Shown: one piece after another, positions 19,311 to 28,341 of the stretch | How the letters are laid out: the number at the start of each line of letters is the position of its first letter | Position numbering within the stretch: position 1 is the stretch's first letter | Assembly (NCBI GenBank): GCA_015057705.1 | Contig: SVDU01000019.1 | Coordinates: 1 to 64,000, forward strand | Reading direction: 5' to 3' | Length of the DNA: 64,000 bases | From: Paenibacillaceae bacterium | GTDB lineage: Bacteria > Bacillota > Clostridia > Lachnospirales > Lachnospiraceae | Made by a program: the position numbers and the translations under genes | Notes under the pieces: model-generated | The model's database searches: none | What the model was told of the DNA's origin: nothing | The model's input: only the letters and a program-made list of their open reading frames with translations

Positions 19311-20543
19311 TTATGCTACTTTTGATTTATGAATGCTTCTATAGACGAATGTGAGTCCAAGTCCGGCTAAAGAGATGACCATGGCTGTGAGGAATGCATT
19401 TTTATAGCTTCCGGTAGCAGCAAAGATCTTGTTTAAAATAATTGGTCCTACAGTACCAGCCAGAGCGAATCCGATAAACATGATTCCGTAATTGACACTG
19501 TTGTTTTTCGGTCCGAACTGATCCGCAGTAAAGCCTGGGAAAACACCCATGAAAGCACCGAAACAGATTCCAATCACAGAGATGGAAATATAGAATAAAA
19601 CCACATCTCCTTTGTTACAGAAGTAAAGCATGATCAGACCGATGACAGACATTACACAGGCAAGTGCCAGGGTGTTGATCCGTCCGATTTTGTCGGAGAC
19701 AGATCCGGCCAGGATTCTGCCAAGTACATTAAATAATGCAAGGGTAGAAACGGCAGCCGTTGCTGAAACAACAGACATTCCCACGATGTTCTGAGCCAGA
19801 GGGGAAGCCATTGGAATAAACATCAGGGCAGCAAATGCACCGCAGGTAAGAAGTACAATCATAACGTAGAAAACCGGTGTCTGTAACATTTCTTTCCAGT
19901 TCTTATTCATGGCGGCCTGTTTGCCAGCAGAAGGAGGTGTATATCCTTCCGGAACGAAATCGGCGGGGCATTTTTCCATAAAGAAAGCGCCCACACAGAT
20001 AATCACTGTAAAAACAGCACCAATAATTTTAAATGCAGAAGTAACACCTGTTGTTGATATAATCATGGCAGCAATGGGTGGAATAATAACAGAACTGATT
20101 CCAAACGTCGCTGTGGTAAGTCCTCCTACAAGACCTCTCTTGTCCGGGAAGAACTTAATGGATGTACTGATGGTGGCGCCGTAAACCATTCCAAGACCTA
20201 ACCCCAGTAAAATGCTGTATGTTCCGATTAAAAAGTTTACGCTGTTAGCATAACCGGACAGGAACATTCCGCCGCCGAACATGATACCTCCGATTAAGAC
20301 TGCTAATTTCGGACCCAGAGTGTCGTTGATGGTACCTCCGGTAATCATGGTAATAGGACCTACTGCATTGGCAATTACGAATACAATGGATAAATCTCTG
20401 GCAGTCAGTTTCAACCCTGTGATTTGGCTTAAATGTTCTGCCATTGGTACGGAAAGAACGCTCCATGCATATAAGGAACCGATGCATAAGTTAATGAGAC
20501 AGCTGGCGATCAGAATCAACCATCTTTTCTTGTTGTAGTTCAT
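19311..20543 (-). CDS. MFS transporter, OFA (oxalate/formate antiporter) family
   Basis: 'RWLILIASCLINLCIGSLYAWSVLSVPMAEHL' N-terminus and 12-TM profile; internal start MNYNKKRW with AGGAGG. Confidence 0.85.
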   Translation of the reverse strand: MNYNKKRWLILIASCLINLCIGSLYAWSVLSVPMAEHLSQITGLKLTARDLSIVFVIANAVGPITMITGGTINDTLGPKLAVLIGGIMFGGGMFLSGYANSVNFLIGTYSILLGLGLGMVYGATISTSIKFFPDKRGLVGGLTTATFGISSVIIPPIAAMIISTTGVTSAFKIIGAVFTVIICVGAFFMEKCPADFVPEGYTPPSAGKQAAMNKNWKEMLQTPVFYVMIVLLTCGAFAALMFIPMASPLAQNIVGMSVVSATAAVSTLALFNVLGRILAGSVSDKIGRINTLALACVMSVIGLIMLYFCNKGDVVLFYISISVIGICFGAFMGVFPGFTADQFGPKNNSVNYGIMFIGFALAGTVGPIILNKIFAATGSYKNAFLTAMVISLAGLGLTFVYRSIHKSKVA

Positions 20544-20577
20544 GCTACTCCTCCTAATTGTTATTATTATAACAATG

Positions 20578-20679
20578 TTTATATCATGATCAATGGAACA
20601 TGTCAATATAAACATGTATATAATTTTAATATTTTATACAATACTGTTATATTGACATATTTTCCATATTTGCTATAGT
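20578..20679. promoter_or_regulatory. Divergent promoters with 12-bp inverted repeat overlapping both -35 boxes
   Basis: Minus promoter TTGACA-N17-TATAAA (20578-20606), plus promoter TTGACA-N16-TATAGT (20652-20679); ATGTCAATATAA (20600-20611) / TTATATTGACAT (20647-20658). Confidence 0.65.
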
Positions 20680-20714
20680 TATAACAAGAAATTAAGAAAA
20701 TCGGGGAAAATGAA

Positions 20715-21248
20715 ATGAGAAGTTTGAAATATGCCATATTAGGGCTATTATGCCGCCACCCTATGACCGGTTATGAAATAGCAAAAGAATTTAATAGTGA
20801 GCTGGCAGAATTCTGGTATGCCAATCATAGCCAGATTTATCCGGAGCTGAAAAAGTTAAATGATGAGGGACTTGTCAGTTATGACATTGAAATAAGCGGA
20901 GAAATCCTGGAAGCGAAACGTTATACTATAACGGAAGAGGGGAATGAGGATTTTACAAAGTGGCTGAATAAAGATGAAAAGATCCAAAAGACTCCCAAAG
21001 ATATATTTCGCCTAAGGATGTATTTTTCAGGTAATATGAATGTGGAAACAAGAGTCCGTCTTTTGGAGAATCAGCGAACCCAGCATGTGAAACGATTAAA
21101 TACATTAAAAAAGAAAAATGAACCGTACACCGAAGTTCCGCCTCGTGATTCAGACAGGTTCGGGGATTTTCTTGTGCTTCAGGGTGCAATCATGCGGCAG
21201 GAGAATATTATAGCCTGGATTGATAAATGTATTAGTTATTGTAAATAG
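20715..21248 (+). CDS. PadR family transcriptional regulator
   Basis: 'LKYAILGLLCRHPMTGYEIAKEFNSELAEFWYANHSQIYPELKKLNDEGLV'. Confidence 0.92.
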   Translation: MRSLKYAILGLLCRHPMTGYEIAKEFNSELAEFWYANHSQIYPELKKLNDEGLVSYDIEISGEILEAKRYTITEEGNEDFTKWLNKDEKIQKTPKDIFRLRMYFSGNMNVETRVRLLENQRTQHVKRLNTLKKKNEPYTEVPPRDSDRFGDFLVLQGAIMRQENIIAWIDKCISYCK

Positions 21249-21250
21249 TA

Positions 21251-21279
21251 TTGACAACTCCATTTTGTTGTGTTATTAT
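21251..21279 (+). promoter_or_regulatory. Promoter TTGACA-N17-TATTAT
   Basis: -35 21251-21256, -10 21274-21279, immediately upstream of the T-box leader. Confidence 0.65.
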
Positions 21280-21286
21280 TTCGGAA

Positions 21287-21556
21287 ATAGTGAAAAGGCA
21301 ATGAAGAGGAATAGTACGTATACGGAGAATTTCAGAGAGAAGGTGGCTGGTGTGAACCTTTATTGAAGTATATGGAAGCAGTCTCGGAGCTTTGAACCCA
21401 ACGGGAAGAATCCCTAGTAGGCTTCAACGGAATTCCCACGTTACAGGGACGCGGTATGTCAGTACCGTATGGAGTGCAGAGGATTCTCTGAATTTAGGTG
21501 GTAACACGGATTGTATATTCGCCCTAAGCGTATTAACGCTTGGGGCCTTTTTTTAT
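21287..21556 (+). ncRNA. T-box leader (tRNA-sensing riboswitch)
   Basis: Stem I-like AGTA...AGAGAG...GGTGGCTGGTGTGAACC; stem III-like CCCACGTTACAGGG; T-box sequence AGGTGGTAACACGG (21496-21509); terminator GCCCTAAGCG-TATTAA-CGCTTGGGGC-T7. Confidence 0.92.
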
Positions 21557-21584
21557 GCAAAAATCAGGAAAGAGGGATATTATT

Positions 21585-22802
21585 ATGAGAAAATTTGAAA
21601 AATCAAAAAAACTGGATTATGTGTGTTACGACATCAGGGGACCGGTTATGGACGAAGCAAACCGAATGATCGCCCAGGGAGTCGAGATCTTAAAGCTGAA
21701 TATAGGAAATCCTGCTCCATTTGGTTTTCGGGCACCAGAAGAGCTTCTGATGAAAATGAACAGTAATCTGGTCCATACAGAAGGCTACTCCGATTCAAGA
21801 GGGTTACTCTCTGCCAGAGAAGCAATTGTAAAGTATTGCCGGAAAAAAGGAATTGAGGAAGTGGGAACAGAGGATGTTTATACAGGAAATGGAGTCAGTG
21901 AATTAATTACACTTTCCATGCAGGGCCTTTTGGACTCTGGTGATGAAATCCTGGTACCTTCACCGGATTATCCCCTGTGGACAGCGTCCGTAACACTGGC
22001 AGGAGGTACAGCAGTTCATTATATCTGCGACGAAGCCTCAGACTGGTATCCGGATATCAATGATATTAAAAGCAAGATCACAGAACGCACAAAGGGAATC
22101 GTCGTGATTAATCCCAATAATCCTACAGGAACCCTTTATTCCAAAGAACTGCTGGAAGAAATCGTTAAGCTATGCCGGGAAAATGGTCTCATAATTTTTG
22201 CTGATGAGATCTATGACAGACTGGTTCTTGACGGTCTGGTCCATACATCCATTGCTTCACTTGCTCCCGATCTCCTTACGATTACGTTTAACGGTCTGTC
22301 CAAGTCCCATTTAATTGCAGGATACCGCTGCGGCTGGATGAGTCTTTGCGGGGACAAATCCTTGGCAAGGGGGTATGTGGAGGGAATCAATCTGCTGTCT
22401 TCCATGAGACTGTGTTCCAATGTTCCCGCCCAGTCTGTCATAGAGACAGCTCTTGAGATGGAAGAGGAGACAAAGAAACTTCTGGTTCCCGGCGGCCGTA
22501 TTTACGAGCAGAGAGAATACATATATGAGGCATTAAACCAGATTCCTGGGATTTCTGCAACGAAACCGAAAGCGGCTTTTTATGTATTTCCTAAGATTGA
22601 TATAAAACGGTTTGGAATTTATGATGATGAAAAGTTTGTTCTGGATTTCTTAAGAGATAAAAAGATTCTTCTTACCCATGGCGGAGGTTTCCACTGGGAG
22701 AAGCCAGATCATTTCAGGGTGGTTTATCTGCCGGAGATGGAACAGTTAAAATCTGCATGCAACAGACTAAAGGATTTTCTTACTTACTACAGACAGGAAT
22801 AG
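21585..22802 (+). CDS. PLP-dependent aminotransferase, AlaA/AlaT-like
   Basis: Strong similarity to AlaA motifs: 'YDIRGPV', 'LKLNIGNPAPFGF', 'TFNGLSKSHLIAGYRCGWM', 'SMRLCSNVPAQSVI'. Confidence 0.9.
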   Translation: MRKFEKSKKLDYVCYDIRGPVMDEANRMIAQGVEILKLNIGNPAPFGFRAPEELLMKMNSNLVHTEGYSDSRGLLSAREAIVKYCRKKGIEEVGTEDVYTGNGVSELITLSMQGLLDSGDEILVPSPDYPLWTASVTLAGGTAVHYICDEASDWYPDINDIKSKITERTKGIVVINPNNPTGTLYSKELLEEIVKLCRENGLIIFADEIYDRLVLDGLVHTSIASLAPDLLTITFNGLSKSHLIAGYRCGWMSLCGDKSLARGYVEGINLLSSMRLCSNVPAQSVIETALEMEEETKKLLVPGGRIYEQREYIYEALNQIPGISATKPKAAFYVFPKIDIKRFGIYDDEKFVLDFLRDKKILLTHGGGFHWEKPDHFRVVYLPEMEQLKSACNRLKDFLTYYRQE

Positions 22803-22808
22803 GAATAG

Positions 22809-22848
22809 AACTGGTCCTGCAGCATTTTTGCATGCAGGACCAGTTTTT
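22809..22848. terminator. Intrinsic terminator
   Basis: AACTGGTCCTGCA...TGCAGGACCAGTT followed by TTT. Confidence 0.85.
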
Positions 22849-23818
22849 ACTTGGAACTTTTCTTGGTCTGTGTCTCATAGGTTTTAAACTCATTATTCCA
22901 GGATTCAAACCGGGGATCCTGGCGGTGATCGGTCAGGAGGTTTAAACCGGATAAGTAATTTCCCATATAGGCAGAAACTTTTTTGGCTCCGTAATAGTTG
23001 ATATGATCTCCGCCGTCTCTGGTATCCGTGTTCCAGTCAATGGATAACTGGTCTAAAGACAGGTTAAGATCGATGTAATCAAGGTCATTTTTATCAGCAA
23101 ACTGTTTTACTGCATTATGTTTTGCATAAGTCCAGCATTTTGGAGAAGGAGAGCTGTATAAGACCAGCCGGATTCCTTTTTCCTTACATAACTCGCTGAT
23201 TTTTGTCAGATACAGATAGGGCTGATCCTGTATTACCTCAACCTCATCCGTCTCTTCTGTGTAAGAACCTCCCATATAAGGTTTGCTGTTAATATTATAT
23301 TGATAGCCCTTATATGCAGGAGATGGTTTTTCTGCCATATCAGCGCTTAAATTTTTCAACATATAGAAATGGAAATATCTCCAGTTGTTATGATACTGGT
23401 AAATGGGAAATATCTTTTTCGTTTTATCATCAATAATTGTTTCCAGAGCATTGATGTATTTAAAATCCCGAAAACAGGCATTGGTTTCCAACAGCACAAC
23501 CTTTGGAGACTGTTTATTTAACACCTTTTCCAGAAGATAATAGGTATCCTGAAGTCTCTGTGCGGGTACGCCTAAGTTAAAGCCAGTATACCCGTAAGTA
23601 TTCCAGATCTCCAAAGGAGAGATGCTGGTGGAACTTTCACTGTCTCCGATGGATACGTATCCGATGGTATTTTTTGGTTCTTTATAGATTCCTCCGGCTT
23701 TTTTATAAAGTCCTTCTGCTCCGGTGTTTGCTGGAAGGAACAGAAAGGACATGATATATAAAAGAAGCGTAAGTCCGGTAATAAAGGCTAATGTTCTTAT
23801 TGTGTTTCCTGCATGCAT
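22847..23818 (-). CDS. SGNH-like hydrolase (DltD-like position), membrane anchored
   Basis: N-terminal TM, 'YVSIGDSESSTS' (GDS) and C-terminal 'DGGDHINYYGAKKV' (DxxH); last gene of the operon. Confidence 0.65.
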   Translation of the reverse strand: MHAGNTIRTLAFITGLTLLLYIMSFLFLPANTGAEGLYKKAGGIYKEPKNTIGYVSIGDSESSTSISPLEIWNTYGYTGFNLGVPAQRLQDTYYLLEKVLNKQSPKVVLLETNACFRDFKYINALETIIDDKTKKIFPIYQYHNNWRYFHFYMLKNLSADMAEKPSPAYKGYQYNINSKPYMGGSYTEETDEVEVIQDQPYLYLTKISELCKEKGIRLVLYSSPSPKCWTYAKHNAVKQFADKNDLDYIDLNLSLDQLSIDWNTDTRDGGDHINYYGAKKVSAYMGNYLSGLNLLTDHRQDPRFESWNNEFKTYETQTKKSSK

Positions 23819-23829
23819 TCCGTCACCTC

Positions 23830-25413
23830 TTAAAATCCGGCATAGATCAATTTTGCCGGTAAATATCCGTCGCCGTATGCACCGAGGACGATTACAAGTA
23901 GAATCGCACCATAATACAGAGTCCATCGTACCGGAATCTTATATCCGGCTATTTTATCTCTTATGGAAATTCCATGTTCGTGAATGATACCAACTGTCAG
24001 TACAGCCAGAAAGCCTAAAAATACGGCTGCATAATCAGGCAAAGAAAGCCCAAGCTGCAACAGAGAGCCGTTGGACAGTACCTTTGTGTCAAAGCCTGTA
24101 AATATAGACTGGAACATGGATAAACCAGCTGTCATGGTTTCTGCCCGGAAAAACAACTCACCGATGAAGACGATGATTAAAAGCTTCACAGACTGGAAGA
24201 TGCGGTATAACACATTGTTCCGGTTGATCTTTAAGTGTTCAGCCGCTTTTATTACATAAGGTTCCGTTAAGTTCTCCAGTAAGATCAGGACAAAGTAATA
24301 GATACCGAAAAACAGATAATGCCAGCCTGTGCCATGCCAGAAACCATTGCAGATCCATACACCAAAAAGTGCCGGAGCGGAAGCAACTACCTGCCCCACA
24401 TGCTTACCTAATTTTGCCCTGGAATTTTTTCCGAATTTCTTTACCGGAGCGGTTAAAGATATGGGATAAAAGACATAGTCTTTCAGCCAGGTACCAAGTG
24501 TAATATGCCAACGCCTCCAGAATTCGGAAGGGCTTTTGGAAAAAAATGGCTGCCTGAAATTCTCCGTAATTGTAATACCAAAGATTTCCCCGGTTCCGAT
24601 GGTTATGTCAATGCAGCCGGAGAAATCTGCGTAAAGCTGAAATGTATAGAGGATGGCACCGAGTATTACCACAATGCCTCCGTATTGTTTATAAGATCCA
24701 AAGACTGTCTCCACAAGCAGATTCAAACGGTCTGCAATAATCAGTTTTTTAAACAGTCCCCATAGAATTCTCTGAAAGCCGTAGGTTACATTTTTGTATT
24801 CCAGAGGTTTTCCCTCAGTCAGCGCATTGGCTGTCTGGGAATAGCGGCATATGGGACCTTCCATTAATATGGGAAAGAAGGTCAGATAAAGAGCCAGTCT
24901 GCCCAGATGGTCGTCAGCCGGAATTTTTTCATAATATACGTCTGCCAGATAGGAAACAGCTTGTAAGGTATAGAACGATATTCCTATGGGTAGAGCAAAT
25001 TTCATGGCAGGCAGCAGGTTAGGATAAGAGACTGCTTTTAACAGATGATTGATATTATCACTGAAAAATCCGGAATATTTCAGGACTACCAGCATGCCAA
25101 GCTGAATTCCCAAACCCAGCCATAAGATTCTCCGCCGTTTGACGGCACAGGCTGCTTTCAGAGATTTTTTCTCTTCCGCAGATACTCCTGTTAAATCCAG
25201 ATTCTTTTTACAAGAAGAAAGCCACAGACCGATATGATGAACGGAAATAGTGGAGATCAGGAGGTAAATAATTAATTTTCCGCTGAGAGAAAGAAAAAAC
25301 AGCCAGCTGGCCGCCAGTAGAACTTTATACCGGTGGTGTCCCGGAGCCAGCTTGTAAAGAAGCATGACACCGGGAAGAAAGATGAACAGGTAAAGGATAG
25401 AAGTATAGGTCAT
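23830..25413 (-). CDS. MBOAT family O-acyltransferase (DltB/AlgI-like)
   Basis: 'SEFWRRWHITLGTWLKDYVFYPI' and 'GFWHGTGWHYLFFGIYY'. Confidence 0.9.
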   Translation of the reverse strand: MTYTSILYLFIFLPGVMLLYKLAPGHHRYKVLLAASWLFFLSLSGKLIIYLLISTISVHHIGLWLSSCKKNLDLTGVSAEEKKSLKAACAVKRRRILWLGLGIQLGMLVVLKYSGFFSDNINHLLKAVSYPNLLPAMKFALPIGISFYTLQAVSYLADVYYEKIPADDHLGRLALYLTFFPILMEGPICRYSQTANALTEGKPLEYKNVTYGFQRILWGLFKKLIIADRLNLLVETVFGSYKQYGGIVVILGAILYTFQLYADFSGCIDITIGTGEIFGITITENFRQPFFSKSPSEFWRRWHITLGTWLKDYVFYPISLTAPVKKFGKNSRAKLGKHVGQVVASAPALFGVWICNGFWHGTGWHYLFFGIYYFVLILLENLTEPYVIKAAEHLKINRNNVLYRIFQSVKLLIIVFIGELFFRAETMTAGLSMFQSIFTGFDTKVLSNGSLLQLGLSLPDYAAVFLGFLAVLTVGIIHEHGISIRDKIAGYKIPVRWTLYYGAILLVIVLGAYGDGYLPAKLIYAGF

Positions 25414-25416
25414 AGA

Positions 25417-25644
25417 TTAATCCTCTTTCAGTCGGTTAATCATGCTCCAAATCGCATTTGCTGAATTAAAGTTAACAGGTATCATGTCAGCCGGAGTAAT
25501 GGAAACGTCAAATGCATCCTCAAGCTCAGGAATCAGTGAGAGAATGGAAAAGGAATCCAAAAGAGCGTCGTCGATCAGTCTTGTCTCTGTCTCATAATCA
25601 ATCCCCGGGTTAATCTCGTTTAAAATCTCTAATAATTTGTTCAT
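25417..25644 (-). CDS. Acyl/aminoacyl carrier protein (DltC-like)
   Basis: 75-aa ACP with phosphopantetheine motif 'LDSFSILSLIPELEDAFDVSI'. Confidence 0.8.
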   Translation of the reverse strand: MNKLLEILNEINPGIDYETETRLIDDALLDSFSILSLIPELEDAFDVSITPADMIPVNFNSANAIWSMINRLKED

Positions 25645-25648
25645 ATGT

Positions 25649-26845
25649 TTATCCCCTTTCTGAATGAAAAAAATTAAACTGGTCGGTTGCAAGAGAAGCT
25701 CTTGCAATCCGGTATTGCTCATGTTCTGAATAAAGAAGTACCAAAGGAAGATCCCGGCTTAAGAACATGGACATTCCTTCTGTAGCGGAGTAGGCACCTG
25801 TTTTTCCAAAAACAAGGTGGTCACCCTGATTTAAGTCTTTAAACGGGTACTGCCTTACCAGCACATCACTGGAAGTGCAGAGAGAACCACAGACGGTCCA
25901 TTCCCTGACTTCGCCATCCTGGCTGCCGTAATGTTTGATAAAAGGTTTTTTCATAGCCAGCATCTGTCCATAATAGTTCAGTTGATGAATGCCTCCGTCA
26001 ACGATGCAGTAAGACTGGTCATTGTTGGTTTTTAAGTCGACTACGCTGGTTGCATAAACTCCGCAGGATGCGGCGATGAATCGCCCCATTTCCAGTGTGA
26101 CCTGACCTTGAAAGGACAGATGCTCAATGGCTTTTGACAGGGCAAGAAGCATGGTTTCTTCCTCATCTTTTTCCCCTTCAAAGTAGCACACCGGAAGGCC
26201 GGGACCGTATTCCAGTTTTTGTACCGTAAACTGATACTCATTCTGTAAATCTGCACAAAGCTGGTCCAGCATCATTAATTCACTTTCAAGCTTTGCGCCT
26301 GATTTTTTCTGGGTGCCTGAAAAATACTGAAGACCTAAGATCTCCACATACTCACAGGGTTTTCCCATGATAATCCGGCGGATGGATGACTCATCCATTC
26401 CAAACTGATTTCCGCTGGTGAGACGTAAAAGTACGCGGATTTTCCGTTTTTCTTTCAGAGCGCAGGAGGTAAGAATCTTCCAGTGTTCCATGGATTCCAC
26501 AGTAAAGATGATGTCTTTATATTTGGACATGGCATACTCCATATCCTCCTGTTTCTTATATACGCCTGACATTACAATCCGTTTTTCATCAATCCCGGCC
26601 CGTTCACAGATATGAAATTCACCGGGAGAGCAAACTTCAAAATAATCAATATGCATCTCCATGTCCTTTACTAAAAACGGATTTGCCTTCATGGCAAAGC
26701 AAATCTGGGTTTTAGGCGGGAGTGCTGATCGTATGTCCGCTATTCTGTCTGCAAGAATGTCTGTGTCAAAAAGATAAAATGGTGTTTTATAATTTTCAAG
26801 TGCAGTCTTGAGCTTTGATTCGTTTACTTCTGATTTCATAAACAC
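25649..26845 (-). CDS. Type III PLP-dependent decarboxylase (LysA/BtrK-like)
   Basis: 'ICFAMKANPFLVKDM' (PLP Lys), 'FEVCSPGEFHICERAGI', 'LEMGRFIAASCGVY', 'CGSLCTSSDVLVRQ', 'GAYSATEGMSMF'. Confidence 0.85.
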   Translation of the reverse strand: MFMKSEVNESKLKTALENYKTPFYLFDTDILADRIADIRSALPPKTQICFAMKANPFLVKDMEMHIDYFEVCSPGEFHICERAGIDEKRIVMSGVYKKQEDMEYAMSKYKDIIFTVESMEHWKILTSCALKEKRKIRVLLRLTSGNQFGMDESSIRRIIMGKPCEYVEILGLQYFSGTQKKSGAKLESELMMLDQLCADLQNEYQFTVQKLEYGPGLPVCYFEGEKDEEETMLLALSKAIEHLSFQGQVTLEMGRFIAASCGVYATSVVDLKTNNDQSYCIVDGGIHQLNYYGQMLAMKKPFIKHYGSQDGEVREWTVCGSLCTSSDVLVRQYPFKDLNQGDHLVFGKTGAYSATEGMSMFLSRDLPLVLLYSEHEQYRIARASLATDQFNFFHSERG

Positions 26846-28341
26846 ATCTCCAATAATTTTTTTCTGTCCATCTTACCGTTTGCAGTAACGGGGATGTGAA
26901 GTACGGGAATGCACAGGCTGGGAATCATATAGGAAGGAATTGTTTCCCGCATGCGTTTTAGCAAATCCTTTTTATCTAAATCCCCGCAGTAAAATGCAGC
27001 AAGGCGTTTTTTTTCGCTGTCAAATGCACAGCAGGCGCGGCTGATTTCCGGATAGCTGTTTAAAATCAGTTCAATCTCCTCCAGTTCAATCCGGTGTCCC
27101 ATGTGCTTAATCTGAAAATCCTTCCGTCCGGAGAAGCAAAGTTCGCCGTGACTATTATAAAAAGCAAGATCTCCAGTCCGGTAAATGGTCTCAGGATAGA
27201 GATCATTCAAAGGATTCTGAACGAATGCTTTTTTTGTCTGCTCCGGATTGTTATAATAACCCAGGGCAAGAGCGGTTCCTGCCACGCAGATTTCTCCAAT
27301 TTCCCCTTCAGTTGAAATAAGTTTATCATCCGATCCCAGGAGAAATACATGTTCATTGGGAAATGACGTTCCAATGGGTATTTTTTCTTCCGGTTCAAAC
27401 ACTCTTAAAACAGGATAATACGTACAGTTACAGGTAATTTCAGTAGGTCCGTAAAGATTTACGAATCTGGCATTTGGAAGGTTCTTTTGCCAGATAGCCA
27501 GGTGGCTAGCCGGCATGGCCTCACCGCTGAATAAAACCTTATTTACATGTTCTGGCACTTTATAAGTGAAGCCTTTTAACTGAGTCACCATACAAAGAGC
27601 TGAGACAGCCCAGATCAGTGTTGTAATCTGATACTCACACAGGCAATCCAAAAGCATGGTGGGAATGGAAAAATATTTTTTTGGTATCAGAACAATGGAA
27701 GCGCCGGTTTTAAATGCAGAATAGAGATCTTTTACCGATACATCAAAGTCCAGCGGCGCCTGATTGCCAAGGATATCATCCGTTGTAATCCCAAACAGAT
27801 CAGGGAAATATTCCATAAAATCAATCACAGACCTGTGGCTTACTAAAACTCCCTTGGGAACTCCGGTAGATCCGGAAGTAAAATTACAATACAATGGCTG
27901 AGTATCCAGTGATTTCTCTCTGACAGCTTTTAAGCGTTCCGGATCAGCTGGGGCAGAAATAAGCTTGTGGTAGTCTAAAATAGTGCCTTTAAATAAAATC
28001 TGTTTCAGTTTTTCGTCTTTCTCTGAAAGGGTGATAATGCAGTCTGGTTTTAGTACATCAAGAATCTGGCCAATACGTGCAACTGGCTGGTCCGGATTTA
28101 TGAAAGTATAAAAACAGCCGGCATAGACGATTCCCATAAATGAGGTCACCGCTTCCATGCACTTATCCATAAAGACCACAATAGGTCTGCCTGAAGTAGT
28201 ATGCTCGGATAAAAAACTGCCGATTCGTCTTGCCCGGTCGTATAGTTCTTCGTAGGTACAGCTGGTTTCCGGATCAATAACTGCCTTTTTTTGAGGAAAT
28301 TCTTTTGCAGAATGTTCCAGATATTCTAAAATATTATTCAT
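26836..28341 (-). CDS. Amino acid adenylation enzyme (DltA-like)
   Basis: AMP-binding core motifs 'YCNFTSGSTGVPKGV', 'NLYGPTEITCNCTYY', 'YRTGDLAFYNSHGELCFSGRKDFQIKHMGHRIELEEIE', 'TANGKMDRKKL'. Confidence 0.9.
   Translation of the reverse strand: MNNILEYLEHSAKEFPQKKAVIDPETSCTYEELYDRARRIGSFLSEHTTSGRPIVVFMDKCMEAVTSFMGIVYAGCFYTFINPDQPVARIGQILDVLKPDCIITLSEKDEKLKQILFKGTILDYHKLISAPADPERLKAVREKSLDTQPLYCNFTSGSTGVPKGVLVSHRSVIDFMEYFPDLFGITTDDILGNQAPLDFDVSVKDLYSAFKTGASIVLIPKKYFSIPTMLLDCLCEYQITTLIWAVSALCMVTQLKGFTYKVPEHVNKVLFSGEAMPASHLAIWQKNLPNARFVNLYGPTEITCNCTYYPVLRVFEPEEKIPIGTSFPNEHVFLLGSDDKLISTEGEIGEICVAGTALALGYYNNPEQTKKAFVQNPLNDLYPETIYRTGDLAFYNSHGELCFSGRKDFQIKHMGHRIELEEIELILNSYPEISRACCAFDSEKKRLAAFYCGDLDKKDLLKRMRETIPSYMIPSLCIPVLHIPVTANGKMDRKKLLEMCL

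Noticed and set aside
22847-28341. Canonical dltABCD teichoic acid D-alanylation operon
   Set aside because: Adenylation, carrier, MBOAT and SGNH functions are present, but the embedded decarboxylase and gene order do not match a standard dlt operon; reported as a variant.
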